Shown one piece after another: positions 32,964 to 41,761 of a stretch of 64,000 nt of DNA. The number at the start of each line of letters is the position of its first letter. Positions within the stretch are counted from its first letter, which is position 1. Location: NCBI GenBank assembly GCA_964388455.1, contig CAYMAN010000005.1:1-64000 (forward strand), in the 5' to 3' direction. The translations under genes were made by a program, and so were the position numbers. The stretch is from JBBRWO01 sp964388455. GTDB lineage: Bacteria; Actinomycetota; Coriobacteriia; Anaerosomatales; JAAXUF01. The notes under the pieces are model-generated. The model saw only the letters and a list, made by a program, of their open reading frames with translations, did not search any database and was not told where the DNA came from.

Positions 32964-34400
32964 TCAGTCCTCCTCGGGAGGGGCGAGTACGCGCTGGGGG
33001 TGCGTGTAGACGGTGAGTTTGCCGCCGCGGGCGTAGCCGACAAGCGTGATGCCCAGCTCGGCACCGATCTCTGCCGCAAGGTCGGTGACCGCCGAGCGCG
33101 ACGCGACGATGGGGACCGCGGCCTTGGCTGCCTTGACAGCCATCTCGTAGCTGATGCGGCCGGTGGAGATGAGCACGGTGTTGCGCGTGGAGACGCGGTC
33201 GAGCCAGGCCCGACCGAGCAGCTTGTCGAGCGCGTTATGGCGGCCGACGTCCTCGCGGACGAGCGCGAGTTCGCCGCCGAACGCCAGGCCGCACGCGTGC
33301 ATGCCGCCGGTGTCGCGGTAGAGCGTGGCGGCGCGCGCCATATCGCCGACGTAGCGATAGAGCTCGTCGGCGGTGACGGTGAGGTCGCCGGTGACCGGCT
33401 CGAGACCGCGGGCGTGGCCGACGCTCGAGAACGTCACGCCCTTCCCGCAGCCGCTGGTCAGGTACCGCGTGCGGTGCACAAGGTCCTCGGGCACGACCTC
33501 GTCGCTGGTGACCCAGACGAAGCCGCGTTTGGCGTCGACGTCGACGGTGCGCAGCGCTTCGCGGTCCTCGAGCAGACCCTCCGAGACGAGGAAGCCTACG
33601 GCGAGCTCCTCGAGGTCGCTGGGCGTGGACTGCGTCGTGGCGACCTCGACGTCGTTGAGGTAGATGGTGACCGGACGCTCGCTGGGCATACCCCGCGAGC
33701 GACGCGTGGCGACTTCGACGACCTCGATCTTGATGGGGCCGGCGTAGTGATCGCGCTTACTGCCCTGCTTGTCGGGCACCTCAGCGGTCTCGCGCGCCTC
33801 GGCGAGGTCGGCGGGGGTGTTCACGTTCACGAGCGAGCGCAGCTCGGGGTCGACGGCTCGCAGCGCCTCGAGCGGCAACTCGGCGACGCGCAGGGTCGAG
33901 ATCATGGCGATGATGCGACGACGACCGGTGGAGAGCGCAGCACGTGCGGCCGGGAGGCAGGCTTCGACGCGGTAGAGGGCGAGAAGCGGCTCCGGACCCT
34001 TCTCGCCGACCGGCAGGACGACGTCCACGCCTTCTCGGACATCCCAGAGCGCGCGGATGACGTCGGGTTCGAGGTGCGGCATGTCGGCGGCCACGGCGAG
34101 AACCCACTCGTCTCCGGCGGCGGCCATGGCTGTGGCAAGGCCACCGAGCGGACCCTGGTACGCGACCTCGTCGGAGAGAATGCGGACGTCGGCGGGCAGC
34201 CCGGCTTCAGCGAGGGCTTCGGGACGGTTGGTGACGACGACCGTGTGATCGCAGACGCTTTGCACGACACCGACGACGCGCGACACCAACGGCTCGCCAT
34301 CGACGGCGAGCAGCGTCTTGTCGACACCCATGCGCACCGACCGTCCACCGGCCAATACAGCCGCGGTGAGCGGCAGCGACGTGTGAACCCGCTGCGTCAT
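32964..34400 (-). CDS. MobA-FdhD fusion protein
   Basis: A 478-residue protein joining two functions of formate dehydrogenase cofactor maturation. Residues 1 to about 190 are MobA (LAGGRSVRMGVDKTLL nucleotide-binding loop, VAADMPHL, VNVNTPADL), adding GMP to the cofactor. Residues about 205-478 are FdhD (RSRGMPSERPVTIYLND, TSGCGKG, TGGMHACGLA, REDVGRHNALDKLLG, STGRISYEM), the sulfurtransferase that sulfurates bis-MGD for formate dehydrogenase. In the FdhD active loop only the first Cys of the usual CxxC is present (CGKG). ATG at 34400. First gene of the Moco cluster after the transporter genes. Fusion fits a pathway devoted to formate dehydrogenase. Confidence 0.93.
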   Translation of the reverse strand: MTQRVHTSLPLTAAVLAGGRSVRMGVDKTLLAVDGEPLVSRVVGVVQSVCDHTVVVTNRPEALAEAGLPADVRILSDEVAYQGPLGGLATAMAAAGDEWVLAVAADMPHLEPDVIRALWDVREGVDVVLPVGEKGPEPLLALYRVEACLPAARAALSTGRRRIIAMISTLRVAELPLEALRAVDPELRSLVNVNTPADLAEARETAEVPDKQGSKRDHYAGPIKIEVVEVATRRSRGMPSERPVTIYLNDVEVATTQSTPSDLEELAVGFLVSEGLLEDREALRTVDVDAKRGFVWVTSDEVVPEDLVHRTRYLTSGCGKGVTFSSVGHARGLEPVTGDLTVTADELYRYVGDMARAATLYRDTGGMHACGLAFGGELALVREDVGRHNALDKLLGRAWLDRVSTRNTVLISTGRISYEMAVKAAKAAVPIVASRSAVTDLAAEIGAELGITLVGYARGGKLTVYTHPQRVLAPPEED

Positions 34401-34508
34401 CTTCCCTTACCCTTCACGGCCGTAAGCAGCCGATGCTTCGTGGCGAGGCGATGCCTCGATTGTCGCACACACGCGGAATCCGGAGTGCCGGCCCGGGTTC
34501 GCGCGTTC

Positions 34509-35627
34509 CTAGTCGGTGATGGGTGCCCACCGTACCGCGGTGGCCTTGAAGAGCGCGAGTACCGGAGCTCCCGGCACCAGCCCGAGCTCGTCTGTAGCCG
34601 CACGGGACACACTTGCAGCAAGTCGCAAGCCGTCGGCATCGAGCACCACGTGGTTGCTCGCGCCACGGGGACTCACCGACTCGACTGACGCGCGAACACG
34701 GTTGCGCGCCGTCGTCGCCGGCAGCTCCGCCGTGATCTCGAACAGCATGACGTCCTCGGGGCGCACAGCCAGTCGCACGCGCGCGCCCACAGCCGCCGAG
34801 CCCGAAACGAACACCTCGACGCCCTGCGCCGCACCCTGCACCGCGATGGTCACAAGCCCCTCGTCGGATGCTGTGACGATTCCGCGCGACGCCTCCTCCA
34901 TGCCGAGGAACGCGGCGCTCCAGTCGTCTTCGGGGAGCCCCATCACCTCGTCGGCGGGTCCGCAGGCGACTATGCGGCCGGCGTTCATGATCGCGACCTG
35001 GTCGGCGATCACGAGCGCCTCGTCTTGATCGTGCGTAACGTAGACAACGGTCACGCCCGTCTCGCGCAGGATCGAAGCGAAGTCATGGGTGAGCTGACGC
35101 TTCAGCAGCGGGTCGAGGCTGGCCAGCGGTTCATCGAGCAGCAGCACCTGCGGCTCGACCACGAGCGCTCGGGCCAGCGACACGCGCTGCGCCTCTCCAC
35201 CGGACAGCGCGAGCGCGCTGCGCTTCTCGTACCCGGCAAGGCCCACACGCTCGAGCGCGGCCGCAACCCGTGGCCCGCGCTCCGCCCGCGGTACGCCGCG
35301 CGCCGCGAGGCCGTACGCGACGTTTCCTCCGACCGACCCCTTGAACAGGTACGGCCGCTGGAACACCGCCGCCATCGCAAGATGCCCCGCCCGATCGCCC
35401 ATGGACACCGGAGCGCCGCCGAGAAGGATCGTCCCCGCATCAGGTTGCTCGAGAAGTCCGAGCACCGAGAGCAGCGTCGATTTTCCCGACCCACTGGGGC
35501 CGATGATCGCGAGCACACTGCCCGCTGCGACCTCCACCTCCGGGACGTCGAGCAGGAAGCCGCTCCTGGGGAACGTGCGTCGCACTCCGGTCGCTGAGAT
35601 CGACAGCGGCGTCACTGACGCATTCAT
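34509..35627 (-). CDS. tupC: Tungstate ABC transporter ATP-binding protein
   Basis: A 372-residue ABC ATPase. Walker A GPSGSGKST, Q-loop FQRPYLF, signature LSGGEAQR, Walker B LLLDEP and THD are all present. The C-terminal 120 residues are a regulatory TOBE-like region (VRLAVRPEDVMLF, GASNHVVLD). ATG at 35627 overlaps the permease stop by four bases. Assigned to tungstate because of the TupA-type binding protein two genes upstream; the domain alone would also fit molybdate (ModC/WtpC). Confidence 0.9.
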   Translation of the reverse strand: MNASVTPLSISATGVRRTFPRSGFLLDVPEVEVAAGSVLAIIGPSGSGKSTLLSVLGLLEQPDAGTILLGGAPVSMGDRAGHLAMAAVFQRPYLFKGSVGGNVAYGLAARGVPRAERGPRVAAALERVGLAGYEKRSALALSGGEAQRVSLARALVVEPQVLLLDEPLASLDPLLKRQLTHDFASILRETGVTVVYVTHDQDEALVIADQVAIMNAGRIVACGPADEVMGLPEDDWSAAFLGMEEASRGIVTASDEGLVTIAVQGAAQGVEVFVSGSAAVGARVRLAVRPEDVMLFEITAELPATTARNRVRASVESVSPRGASNHVVLDADGLRLAASVSRAATDELGLVPGAPVLALFKATAVRWAPITD

Positions 35628-36337
35628 CGGCTGTCACGCTCCCAGCGGTCGGCCGAAGTCTGGAGCCCTGTGAGAATCACGTTGACGAAGAGCACGATCG
35701 CCATGAGGATCGCCGCTAGGGCCAGGGCCTCACCGTAGCGGCCCATGCGCGTGAACTGCATGATGCCCGTCGTCATGACGCGCGTGTCGCCTTCGAGGTT
35801 GCCTCCCACCATCTGCACGGCACCGACCTCGGAGATGATTGCGCCGAACCCTCCGGCTACAGCAGCGATCAGGCCCATACGGGCTTCCGAGAGCGTGAGA
35901 ATCGAGCGGCGCCATCGCCCCGCACCGAGCGAGCGCGCTTGGAGGATGAGCTCTCTGGGCACCGCGGCGACGGATGCGGCGGTGATCGCCATGACAATGG
36001 GAATCGCGATCACGACCTGCGCGATGACCATCGCCTGCTGCGAATACAGCAGCCCCAGATCGCCGAGCGGACCACGGCGCGAGAGCGTCATCGCGACGAT
36101 CAGGCCGACGACGACCGGCGGCAGACCCATGCCGGCGTTGAAGATGACCAGCGCGGCACGCCTGCCGATGAAGCGCTTGGTGCCGACCAACAGGCCGACG
36201 GGTAGCCCGATGACAAGCGCGATCAACGTCGCGGTTCCCGACACGCGAACCGACGTGAACACGATCGTCCATACATCGACGGAGCCGGAGGAGAGCATCG
36301 CCCACCCCTCGCGCCACGCGTCCGTGAACAGCTGCAT
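35624..36337 (-). CDS. tupB: Tungstate ABC transporter permease
   Basis: A 237-residue membrane protein with about five or six helices and the permease EAA-type loop (RELILQARSLGAGRWRRSILTLSEARMGL), matching TupB/WtpB-type permeases. ATG at 36337. It lies 24 bases after tupA and overlaps tupC, as in a compact three-gene transporter operon. Confidence 0.92.
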   Translation of the reverse strand: MQLFTDAWREGWAMLSSGSVDVWTIVFTSVRVSGTATLIALVIGLPVGLLVGTKRFIGRRAALVIFNAGMGLPPVVVGLIVAMTLSRRGPLGDLGLLYSQQAMVIAQVVIAIPIVMAITAASVAAVPRELILQARSLGAGRWRRSILTLSEARMGLIAAVAGGFGAIISEVGAVQMVGGNLEGDTRVMTTGIMQFTRMGRYGEALALAAILMAIVLFVNVILTGLQTSADRWERDSR

Positions 36338-36361
36338 CAGGCTACCCGTCCCCGGTTGCTG

Positions 36362-37255
36362 CTACTCGGCGTTCGGGACGAACAGCTGCTGTCCGAACTC
36401 CGCCACGCCGTACTCGCCGATGACCTTCTGGCCATCAGCCGACAGGATCCAGTCGTTGAACGCCTGTGCGCCGACCTGGTTCTTGGCATCGGTCACCACG
36501 ATGACGCCGTACTGGTTGAGCAGTCCCTTGTCCTTCTCGTACAGCACGACCAGGTCGGGATTGGCCTTCTGCGACGACAGGTAGGTGGCACGGTCGACGA
36601 GCGTGTAGGCGGCCTTGTCGTTGGCGACCTTGAGCGTCTCGCCCATGCCCTGACCGGTGGAGAGGTACCACGCGTCCGCATCAGGCGTCGGCGTGGGTGT
36701 CACACCGGCGTTCGCCCAGAGCTTCAGTTCCTTCTTGTGGGTTCCGGAATCGTCGCCACGAGAAACGTATAGTCCCTTGCCGGACTTGCCGGACTTCTGG
36801 ATTGCGAGCATCGCAGCGGTGGTATCAGCCGAACCCTTGATCGCAGCAGGATCGGACGCGGGACCCACCAGAACGAAATCGTTGTACATGACGCTCTTGC
36901 GCTCGACTCCGAAACCACCGGCCACGAACTTCTCTTCGTCCGCCTTGGCGTGCACGAGCAGCACGTCTGCGTCCTTGGTCTCGCCCAACTTGAGCGCTTC
37001 ACCGGTACCGACGGCGATGACCTTGACCTTGTACTCAGGATTGGCCTTCTCGAACGCAGGAATCAGCACGTCAAACAGTCCTGAATCCTGTGTCGAGGTT
37101 GTTGAGGCCAAGACGACATCGCTTGTCGTCGGGGTCTCGGCGGCTATAGGCGCTTCGGCTTTCTGCCCGCAACCCACAAGCGCCAATACCAGTACGACGG
37201 CGAGCGAGATGCCCGCCAGGCGCCTCTTGCGAGGCGCGGCGTTCGGGTGGTGCAT
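36362..37255 (-). CDS. tupA: Tungstate-binding lipoprotein
   Basis: A 297-residue solute-binding protein. Lipobox VLALVGC (Cys about 29), then a Pro/Thr linker and the TupA signature ASTTSTQDSGLFDVLIPAFEKA, with SRGDDSGTHKKE in the middle, both of which contact the oxyanion in this family. Not ModA. ATG at 37255, with the ribosome binding site AAGGGGA embedded in the 3' strand of the riboswitch-like stem at 37258-37361. That points to translational control by cofactor level. It supplies tungsten for the formate dehydrogenase. Confidence 0.92.
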   Translation of the reverse strand: MHHPNAAPRKRRLAGISLAVVLVLALVGCGQKAEAPIAAETPTTSDVVLASTTSTQDSGLFDVLIPAFEKANPEYKVKVIAVGTGEALKLGETKDADVLLVHAKADEEKFVAGGFGVERKSVMYNDFVLVGPASDPAAIKGSADTTAAMLAIQKSGKSGKGLYVSRGDDSGTHKKELKLWANAGVTPTPTPDADAWYLSTGQGMGETLKVANDKAAYTLVDRATYLSSQKANPDLVVLYEKDKGLLNQYGVIVVTDAKNQVGAQAFNDWILSADGQKVIGEYGVAEFGQQLFVPNAE

Positions 37256-37257
37256 AT

Positions 37258-37361
37258 GAATCCCCTTTCCACCGGGAGGCAGGGCCGTTTCCGTGCCCTA
37301 CCCTATCGGTCCGGCATCCTTGGCCCATCATGGGCGGTAGGCGTACCGGACTCGGAGACTT
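37258..37361 (-). ncRNA. Moco/Tuco riboswitch-like aptamer masking tupA start
   Basis: The leader contains TCTCCGAG, CGCCTAC, CATGATGGGCC, GGAAACGG, TGCCTCCC and TGGAAAGGGG in the same order as the formate dehydrogenase leader. The closing stem pairs AGTCTCC with GGGGATT (with G-U pairs); the right strand contains the tupA ribosome binding site. It lacks the GAAA-capped hairpin of the other copy, having a plain GGCACGGAAACGGCC stretch, which resembles the shortened form linked to tungsten genes. Confidence 0.6.
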
Positions 37362-37445
37362 TGGCCGCGCGGGTGCGCGACGGATTCCAGCATAGCGCAC
37401 GACCGCGCCCGGCACAGCATCAACTTTTCCGGGCGCGAGTAGTGA

Positions 37446-37652
37446 CTATTCCTTGCCGAGAAGTACGTGGTCGGCCTTGATGATCGCAACGACTTCGTCG
37501 CCGACCGCGATGCCCATCTCTTTGACTGCGTCGACCGTGATAACGGACGTGATCATCTGACCACCGACATCCATCTTTACGAGCGCCTCTACGGCGCCTT
37601 CGCGGACTTCGGTGACCGTTCCCTTCAGTTGGTTGCGCGCGCTGAGCTTCAT
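37446..37652 (-). CDS. Molbindin (Mop/TOBE) protein
   Basis: A 68-residue single Mop domain: MKLSARNQLKGTVTEVREGAVEALVKMDVGG, then SVITVDAVKEMGIAVGDEVVAIIKADHVLL. Such proteins bind molybdate or tungstate as hexamers for storage or buffering. ATG at 37652 with GAAGGTGG upstream. It precedes the tup genes on the same strand but is separated from them by the riboswitch-like leader. Confidence 0.93.
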   Translation of the reverse strand: MKLSARNQLKGTVTEVREGAVEALVKMDVGGQMITSVITVDAVKEMGIAVGDEVVAIIKADHVLLGKE

Positions 37653-37768
37653 GACAAACCACCTTCCGACGAGTTAGCGGATTCTGCGGGCGCGTCGCAA
37701 GGCGCGCCTCACACATGATTCATGCCCGCAAGTCGCACTCGTGAACCCGGCGGCGCAACTCGTCGGCT

Positions 37769-38659
37769 CTACGCAAGCCGCTCGCGCAGAAACGCCGAGA
37801 ACGCCTCGGCTGCGTGGGTCGGCGTGCCCTTGGGGAGCACGGCGAAGTAGGTACGAATCGCCGGCGGCGTCGCGAGGTCCACGCGCGCGACCGTCCCTAG
37901 CGCAAGCGCCTTACCAGCGACGTGCGACGAGAGCATCGCGACGCCCAGACCACCCTCGATCGCCGAGACAATCGCCTCACCGGTGCCGAGCTCCACCGCG
38001 ACACGGAGCTCAGCGGGATCGAGTCCGTTCTCGGCCAGGAAGCTCTCGCTGATCTGACGCGTGCCGGAACCGGACTCTCTTGTGACCCAGTTCGCGTCGG
38101 CGAGATCGGCCAGCGGCGCGGCTTTGCGCGTGGCAAGCGGTGAGGACGGCGGGCAGATGACGACCAGTTCGTCGGTGCCGAGTGGAGTGAAGTTGACCTT
38201 CGCACCCTTGACGATCGCGCCGGTCACGCCGAAGTTCGCGCGACCGTTCTCGACGGCCTCGACGACTTCGGTCGTGTCGTGAACGGTGATCGTGACTCCG
38301 ACCTGCGGGTTCTCGGCGAGGAAGGGGCCGAGGAGGCGGGGAATCACGTAGACGCCGGGGGTCGTGCTCGCGGCGATGACGAGGCGACCGGTCACGGCTC
38401 CGGACAGCGCGGCTATCCCCTCGCGGGCGCATTCGAGCTCGGCGAGCACCTTGCGCGCGTAAGGCAGCAGCACGCGACCGGCCTCGGTGAGGTCGATGCG
38501 GCGGTAGCGACGATCAAGAAGCGTCGCGCCGGCGTCGGCCTCGAGCGCCTGGACCTGCATGGTGACCGCCGGTTGCGAGATCCCCATCTGGCGTGCCGCC
38601 TCCGAGAAGGAGCCGGCGTCGACGACAGTCACAAACGTACGCAGCTGTGGGATGTTCAT
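37769..38659 (-). CDS. LysR-family transcriptional regulator
   Basis: A 296-residue LTTR. The N-terminal winged helix (LRTFVTVVDAGSFSEAARQMGISQPAVTMQVQALE) is followed by a CysB/CbbR-like effector domain with a STTPG and a TRESGSGTR ligand loop. ATG at 38659. Position upstream of the molbindin and tungstate genes suggests control of oxyanion or sulfur metabolism, but LysR targets cannot be read from the sequence. Confidence 0.9.
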   Translation of the reverse strand: MNIPQLRTFVTVVDAGSFSEAARQMGISQPAVTMQVQALEADAGATLLDRRYRRIDLTEAGRVLLPYARKVLAELECAREGIAALSGAVTGRLVIAASTTPGVYVIPRLLGPFLAENPQVGVTITVHDTTEVVEAVENGRANFGVTGAIVKGAKVNFTPLGTDELVVICPPSSPLATRKAAPLADLADANWVTRESGSGTRQISESFLAENGLDPAELRVAVELGTGEAIVSAIEGGLGVAMLSSHVAGKALALGTVARVDLATPPAIRTYFAVLPKGTPTHAAEAFSAFLRERLA

Positions 38660-38731
38660 AAGGTTCCCGTCAAGCGTGGTTGGCTGTCACTCGAGTCTAG
38701 CGCATAAGCGTGCGTTATAGCTTCCGTTGGG

Positions 38732-38764
38732 TATACTCTGGGGGCTAGATGCGAACGATTCTCA
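38732..38764 (+). promoter_or_regulatory. -10 box and Fur-type operator before fur-family gene
   Basis: TATACT at 38732-38737 is a good -10 box; no clear -35. TGCGAACGATTCTCA (38750-38764) is a near-palindrome of the form TGnGAA-N3-TTCnCA, typical of Fur/Zur/Nur operators, placed just after the -10, so autorepression is likely. Confidence 0.45.
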
Positions 38765-38796
38765 TGTAGTGCACCCGAAATCTTGGAAGGAGACCT

Positions 38797-39246
38797 GTGG
38801 CTCCACGTGTCCCGCAGTCTGCGGAGCCCGGTCGAGACGCGTCGCCGTACGGCGGCGGCCGCGTGACCCCCCAGCGCCGACTGGTTGCCGCGGTGGCCGG
38901 CGCATGGTCCGGCGCTTTCACTGTGGACGAGCTCGCAGCCGCGGTACGGACCCGCGACCGTGCCGCGAGCGTCGCCACCGTGTATCGCAGCGTCGCCGCG
39001 CTGGCCGAGAACGGCTGGCTGGAGCGCGTCGGCGAGCGCGACGGTGCCGCGCTCTTCACGCGCTGTGCCGCCGGCGCCCACCATCACCATCACGTGGTGT
39101 GCGACGGCTGCGGCCGCGTCGAAGTCGCGGAGTGTCCCGTGAAGCCCGCGGTCTCGGCGAATGTAGCTGGCGGGTTCGTCATCACGCGCCACGAGGTCAC
39201 GCTGTACGGCCTCTGCCCCGCGTGCGCCAACGGGACGGTGAGCTAG
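38797..39246 (+). CDS. Fur-family metalloregulator
   Basis: A 149-residue protein. Winged-helix part about 20-85 (VTPQRRLVAAVAG, SVATVYRSVAALAENGWLERV), then the metal part with HHHHH, CDGCGRVE and a C-terminal CPAC, giving two CxxC pairs for a structural zinc. GTG at 38797 with GGAAGGAG. It is followed one base later by an ECF-type metal transporter, so it probably senses the metal that transporter imports: nickel (Nur), cobalt or zinc (Zur). Nickel would fit the hydrogenase but cannot be proven. Confidence 0.9.
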   Translation: MAPRVPQSAEPGRDASPYGGGRVTPQRRLVAAVAGAWSGAFTVDELAAAVRTRDRAASVATVYRSVAALAENGWLERVGERDGAALFTRCAAGAHHHHHVVCDGCGRVEVAECPVKPAVSANVAGGFVITRHEVTLYGLCPACANGTVS

Positions 39247-40047
39247 ATGTCGCACATCCACATCCCGGACGGCGTGCTGCCGCTGTGGCTCGTGGCGCTG
39301 GGTTGGCTCGTAACCACGGTGATCGTCGGCCTGGCCGTGCGTCACGGCTCGCGCGCAGACCTCGGGCGTCGCGTACCGCTGCTCGGCGCCATCGGCGCAC
39401 TTATGCTGGTGGCGATGTCGAGCGAGCTCATCCCGATCGCCTATCACGTCAACCTCACGGTGGTCGCCGGCATCCTGCTGGGGCCCTCGCTGTCGGTCGT
39501 CGCTGCCGCGATCGTGGTGACGCTGCTGGCGTTACTCGGCCATGGCGGGGTCACGGTGATCGGCCTCAACGTGATGGTCATCGCCGCCGAGATGGTCGTG
39601 GGATGCCTGCTCTTTCGTGGCCTGCTGCGTCTTATGGGTCGCCCGCGCGCGTCGTGGGCCGCCGGTGTGGCGACCGTCGTCACACTTGCGCTGACCTCCA
39701 CGATGCTGGTCGGGATAGTGTGGCTCGGGGGTGCGGGGGCGGCGACACGCGAGAGCGGCGCGCTCGACCCGTCGACGCTGCGGTTCGAGAGCCCTCTCGC
39801 GGGCGGCATCTTCACCAACGCCATCGTCGCGCCCGAGACCGAACCAGAGGTCCCGGATGCGCCTCTCTCGGTCGCCCGGTTCGCGCTGATGGTTTACGCG
39901 CTGGGGTCCATCGGTTGGGTGCTGGAGGCAATGATCACCGGCGCGATCGTGGGTTACACCGCCAAGATCCGGCCGTCGCTGGTGTTCGAAGGCGCGACGC
40001 GCACCGCAGCCTCTCCCCCACCGGGCGATGAGGGGCTGAGCGCCTGA
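39247..40047 (+). CDS. CbiM-type substrate-binding subunit of metal ECF transporter
   Basis: A 266-residue membrane protein. The N-terminal MSHIHIPDG resembles the MHI..DG metal-binding start of CbiM/NikM proteins, here with one extra residue pair. About seven membrane segments; a periplasmic-loop region 165-205 may replace a separate N component. The ATG follows the Fur-family stop directly. Substrate Ni2+, Co2+ or possibly Zn2+. Confidence 0.85.
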   Translation: MSHIHIPDGVLPLWLVALGWLVTTVIVGLAVRHGSRADLGRRVPLLGAIGALMLVAMSSELIPIAYHVNLTVVAGILLGPSLSVVAAAIVVTLLALLGHGGVTVIGLNVMVIAAEMVVGCLLFRGLLRLMGRPRASWAAGVATVVTLALTSTMLVGIVWLGGAGAATRESGALDPSTLRFESPLAGGIFTNAIVAPETEPEVPDAPLSVARFALMVYALGSIGWVLEAMITGAIVGYTAKIRPSLVFEGATRTAASPPPGDEGLSA

Positions 40048-40868
40048 TGCGGATCGCAGACGTCGATACGATAGCGGTGCTGGGCGACTCGTCGCTGCAC
40101 CGCATCGGGGCGCCCACCAAGCTCGTCGCGTTCGCGTTGGTGCTCTCGGCGGTACTGGTAACCACCAACGTGCTTCTCATCCTGGCGCTCGCACTCGCTC
40201 TGATCGCGGTGGTGGTGGGGCAGCGACTGCCGGCGCGCACGCTGCTGGGCTTCGCGGCGTATCCGGCGCTGTTCGCGGCGCTGTTCGCTTTGGCGACGAC
40301 CGCGGGGATGCTCGGCGTGGCGCTGGTGGTTGGTAAGGCGCTGTGCGCGGCGCTCGCTGCGGTGCTGCTGACATTCACGACGCCATACCCCTACATCTTC
40401 GCCCCTATTCAGCGTGGGCTGCCAGCGCTTCTCGGCGATGCGGCGCTGATGACGTATCGCTCACTGTTCCTGCTGCTGGACCGCATGGACAAGACGCTGA
40501 CTTCGGTGCGGCTGCGAGCTGGTCGACCGCGGTCGTTCGCCGCGGGAGCGCGGATGGTGACGACTGCGCTGGGCGGTACGCTCTTCTACTCGATCGACCT
40601 GTCGCAGCGCACCTATGACGTGATGCGACTCCGAGGCTACGAAGGCCGCCTCGCAGTCGCCCCCCAGCCGAGGGGTCCGCTGGTGACGCGCGTGGCGACC
40701 GTGGCAATCGCTGCGGGGCTGCTCGGCGTGTCGGTGCTGTGGCGTGTGGAGTGGGCGCGACTTAACCCGATATCGTGGCTGCCTCCGCTGCTCGCGGCGC
40801 TGGTTCTGCTCGGCGCTGTTGCTGCCCGCGTGACCCGAACCATCCGTAGCCGGAAGGAACGCTCATGA
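40047..40868 (+). CDS. CbiQ/EcfT-type transmembrane coupling subunit
   Basis: A 273-residue membrane protein with about six helices. The cytoplasmic coupling region contains ARxG-like elements (RLRAGRPRSFAAGARMVTTALGG, DVMRLRGYEGRL), typical of CbiQ. The start overlaps the CbiM stop (TGATG). It links CbiM to the ATPase. Confidence 0.88.
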   Translation: MRIADVDTIAVLGDSSLHRIGAPTKLVAFALVLSAVLVTTNVLLILALALALIAVVVGQRLPARTLLGFAAYPALFAALFALATTAGMLGVALVVGKALCAALAAVLLTFTTPYPYIFAPIQRGLPALLGDAALMTYRSLFLLLDRMDKTLTSVRLRAGRPRSFAAGARMVTTALGGTLFYSIDLSQRTYDVMRLRGYEGRLAVAPQPRGPLVTRVATVAIAAGLLGVSVLWRVEWARLNPISWLPPLLAALVLLGAVAARVTRTIRSRKERS

Positions 40869-41761
40869 GCACCACCTGCGATCCCGTGCACACGCATCTC
40901 GCGTCTGAGCCGTGCCCCGATGACGTCGTGCGCGTCAGCTGCGTGCGCCACGCCTACGAGGACGGCACGCGCGTCGATCTGTGCGGCATGGACTTTGTGG
41001 CGCACCGCGGTGCGCGGGTGGCATTGCTGGGACCCAACGGCTCGGGCAAGACCACCCTGCTCTACCACATCCTCGGCCTGCTCAAGGCGCAGGAGGGCCA
41101 CGTCAGCGTCTTCGGCCTCGACCCGGCGACACAGTGGCGCGAGATCCGGGCACGTGTGGGAGTGGTGCTCCAGAACGTCGACGAGCAGATCATCATGCCG
41201 ACCGTCGCCGACGACGTCGCGTTCTCGCCGCGCCAGTACGGCCTGCCCGAGGACGAGGTAACCCGCCAAGTGGACCGCGCGCTTGACCTGCTCGGCATCG
41301 CCGAACTCGCCGGTCGCGTGCCGCACCACCTGTCGGGAGGGCAGAAGCGCAAGGTCGCGCTGGCGGGGGCGCTGGTGATGGAGCCGGAACTGCTGGTGCT
41401 CGATGAGCCGTTCGAGGGGCTCGACCCTGCAGCGCGCGGGGCGCTGGTGGAGCTCATCGGCCGGTTGGCGCGTGAGCAGCAGGTGACTGTGGTGATGACG
41501 ACGCACGACATCGACTCGGTGTCGGAGCTCGCGGACTTCGCCTACGTGCTGGCCCCGGGCGGCGAGATCGTGCTGCGAGGGACGCCGGCCGAGGTGTTCG
41601 CGAACGTGGACGCCATCGCTGCGAGCAACATCAGGCCGCCGCTGTTGGCGGAGCTGTTCGCGGCGCTGGCCGCCGAGTCGGGCGATGCGCCGGCGCCGGA
41701 ACTCGATGTCGCGGCTGCAACTTCCGCGTTGCTACGCTGGCGGGACGAGACGAGCCGTTAG
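40865..41761 (+). CDS. CbiO/EcfA-type ATPase of metal ECF transporter
   Basis: A 298-residue ABC ATPase: Walker A GPNGSGKTT, Q-loop VLQNVDEQI, signature LSGGQKRK, Walker B LLVLDEPFEGLD and a THD switch. The N-terminus carries extra residues with two Cys. It overlaps the CbiQ stop by four bases and converges with the flavodiiron gene, overlapping by four bases at the 3' ends. Confidence 0.92.
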   Translation: MSTTCDPVHTHLASEPCPDDVVRVSCVRHAYEDGTRVDLCGMDFVAHRGARVALLGPNGSGKTTLLYHILGLLKAQEGHVSVFGLDPATQWREIRARVGVVLQNVDEQIIMPTVADDVAFSPRQYGLPEDEVTRQVDRALDLLGIAELAGRVPHHLSGGQKRKVALAGALVMEPELLVLDEPFEGLDPAARGALVELIGRLAREQQVTVVMTTHDIDSVSELADFAYVLAPGGEIVLRGTPAEVFANVDAIAASNIRPPLLAELFAALAAESGDAPAPELDVAAATSALLRWRDETSR

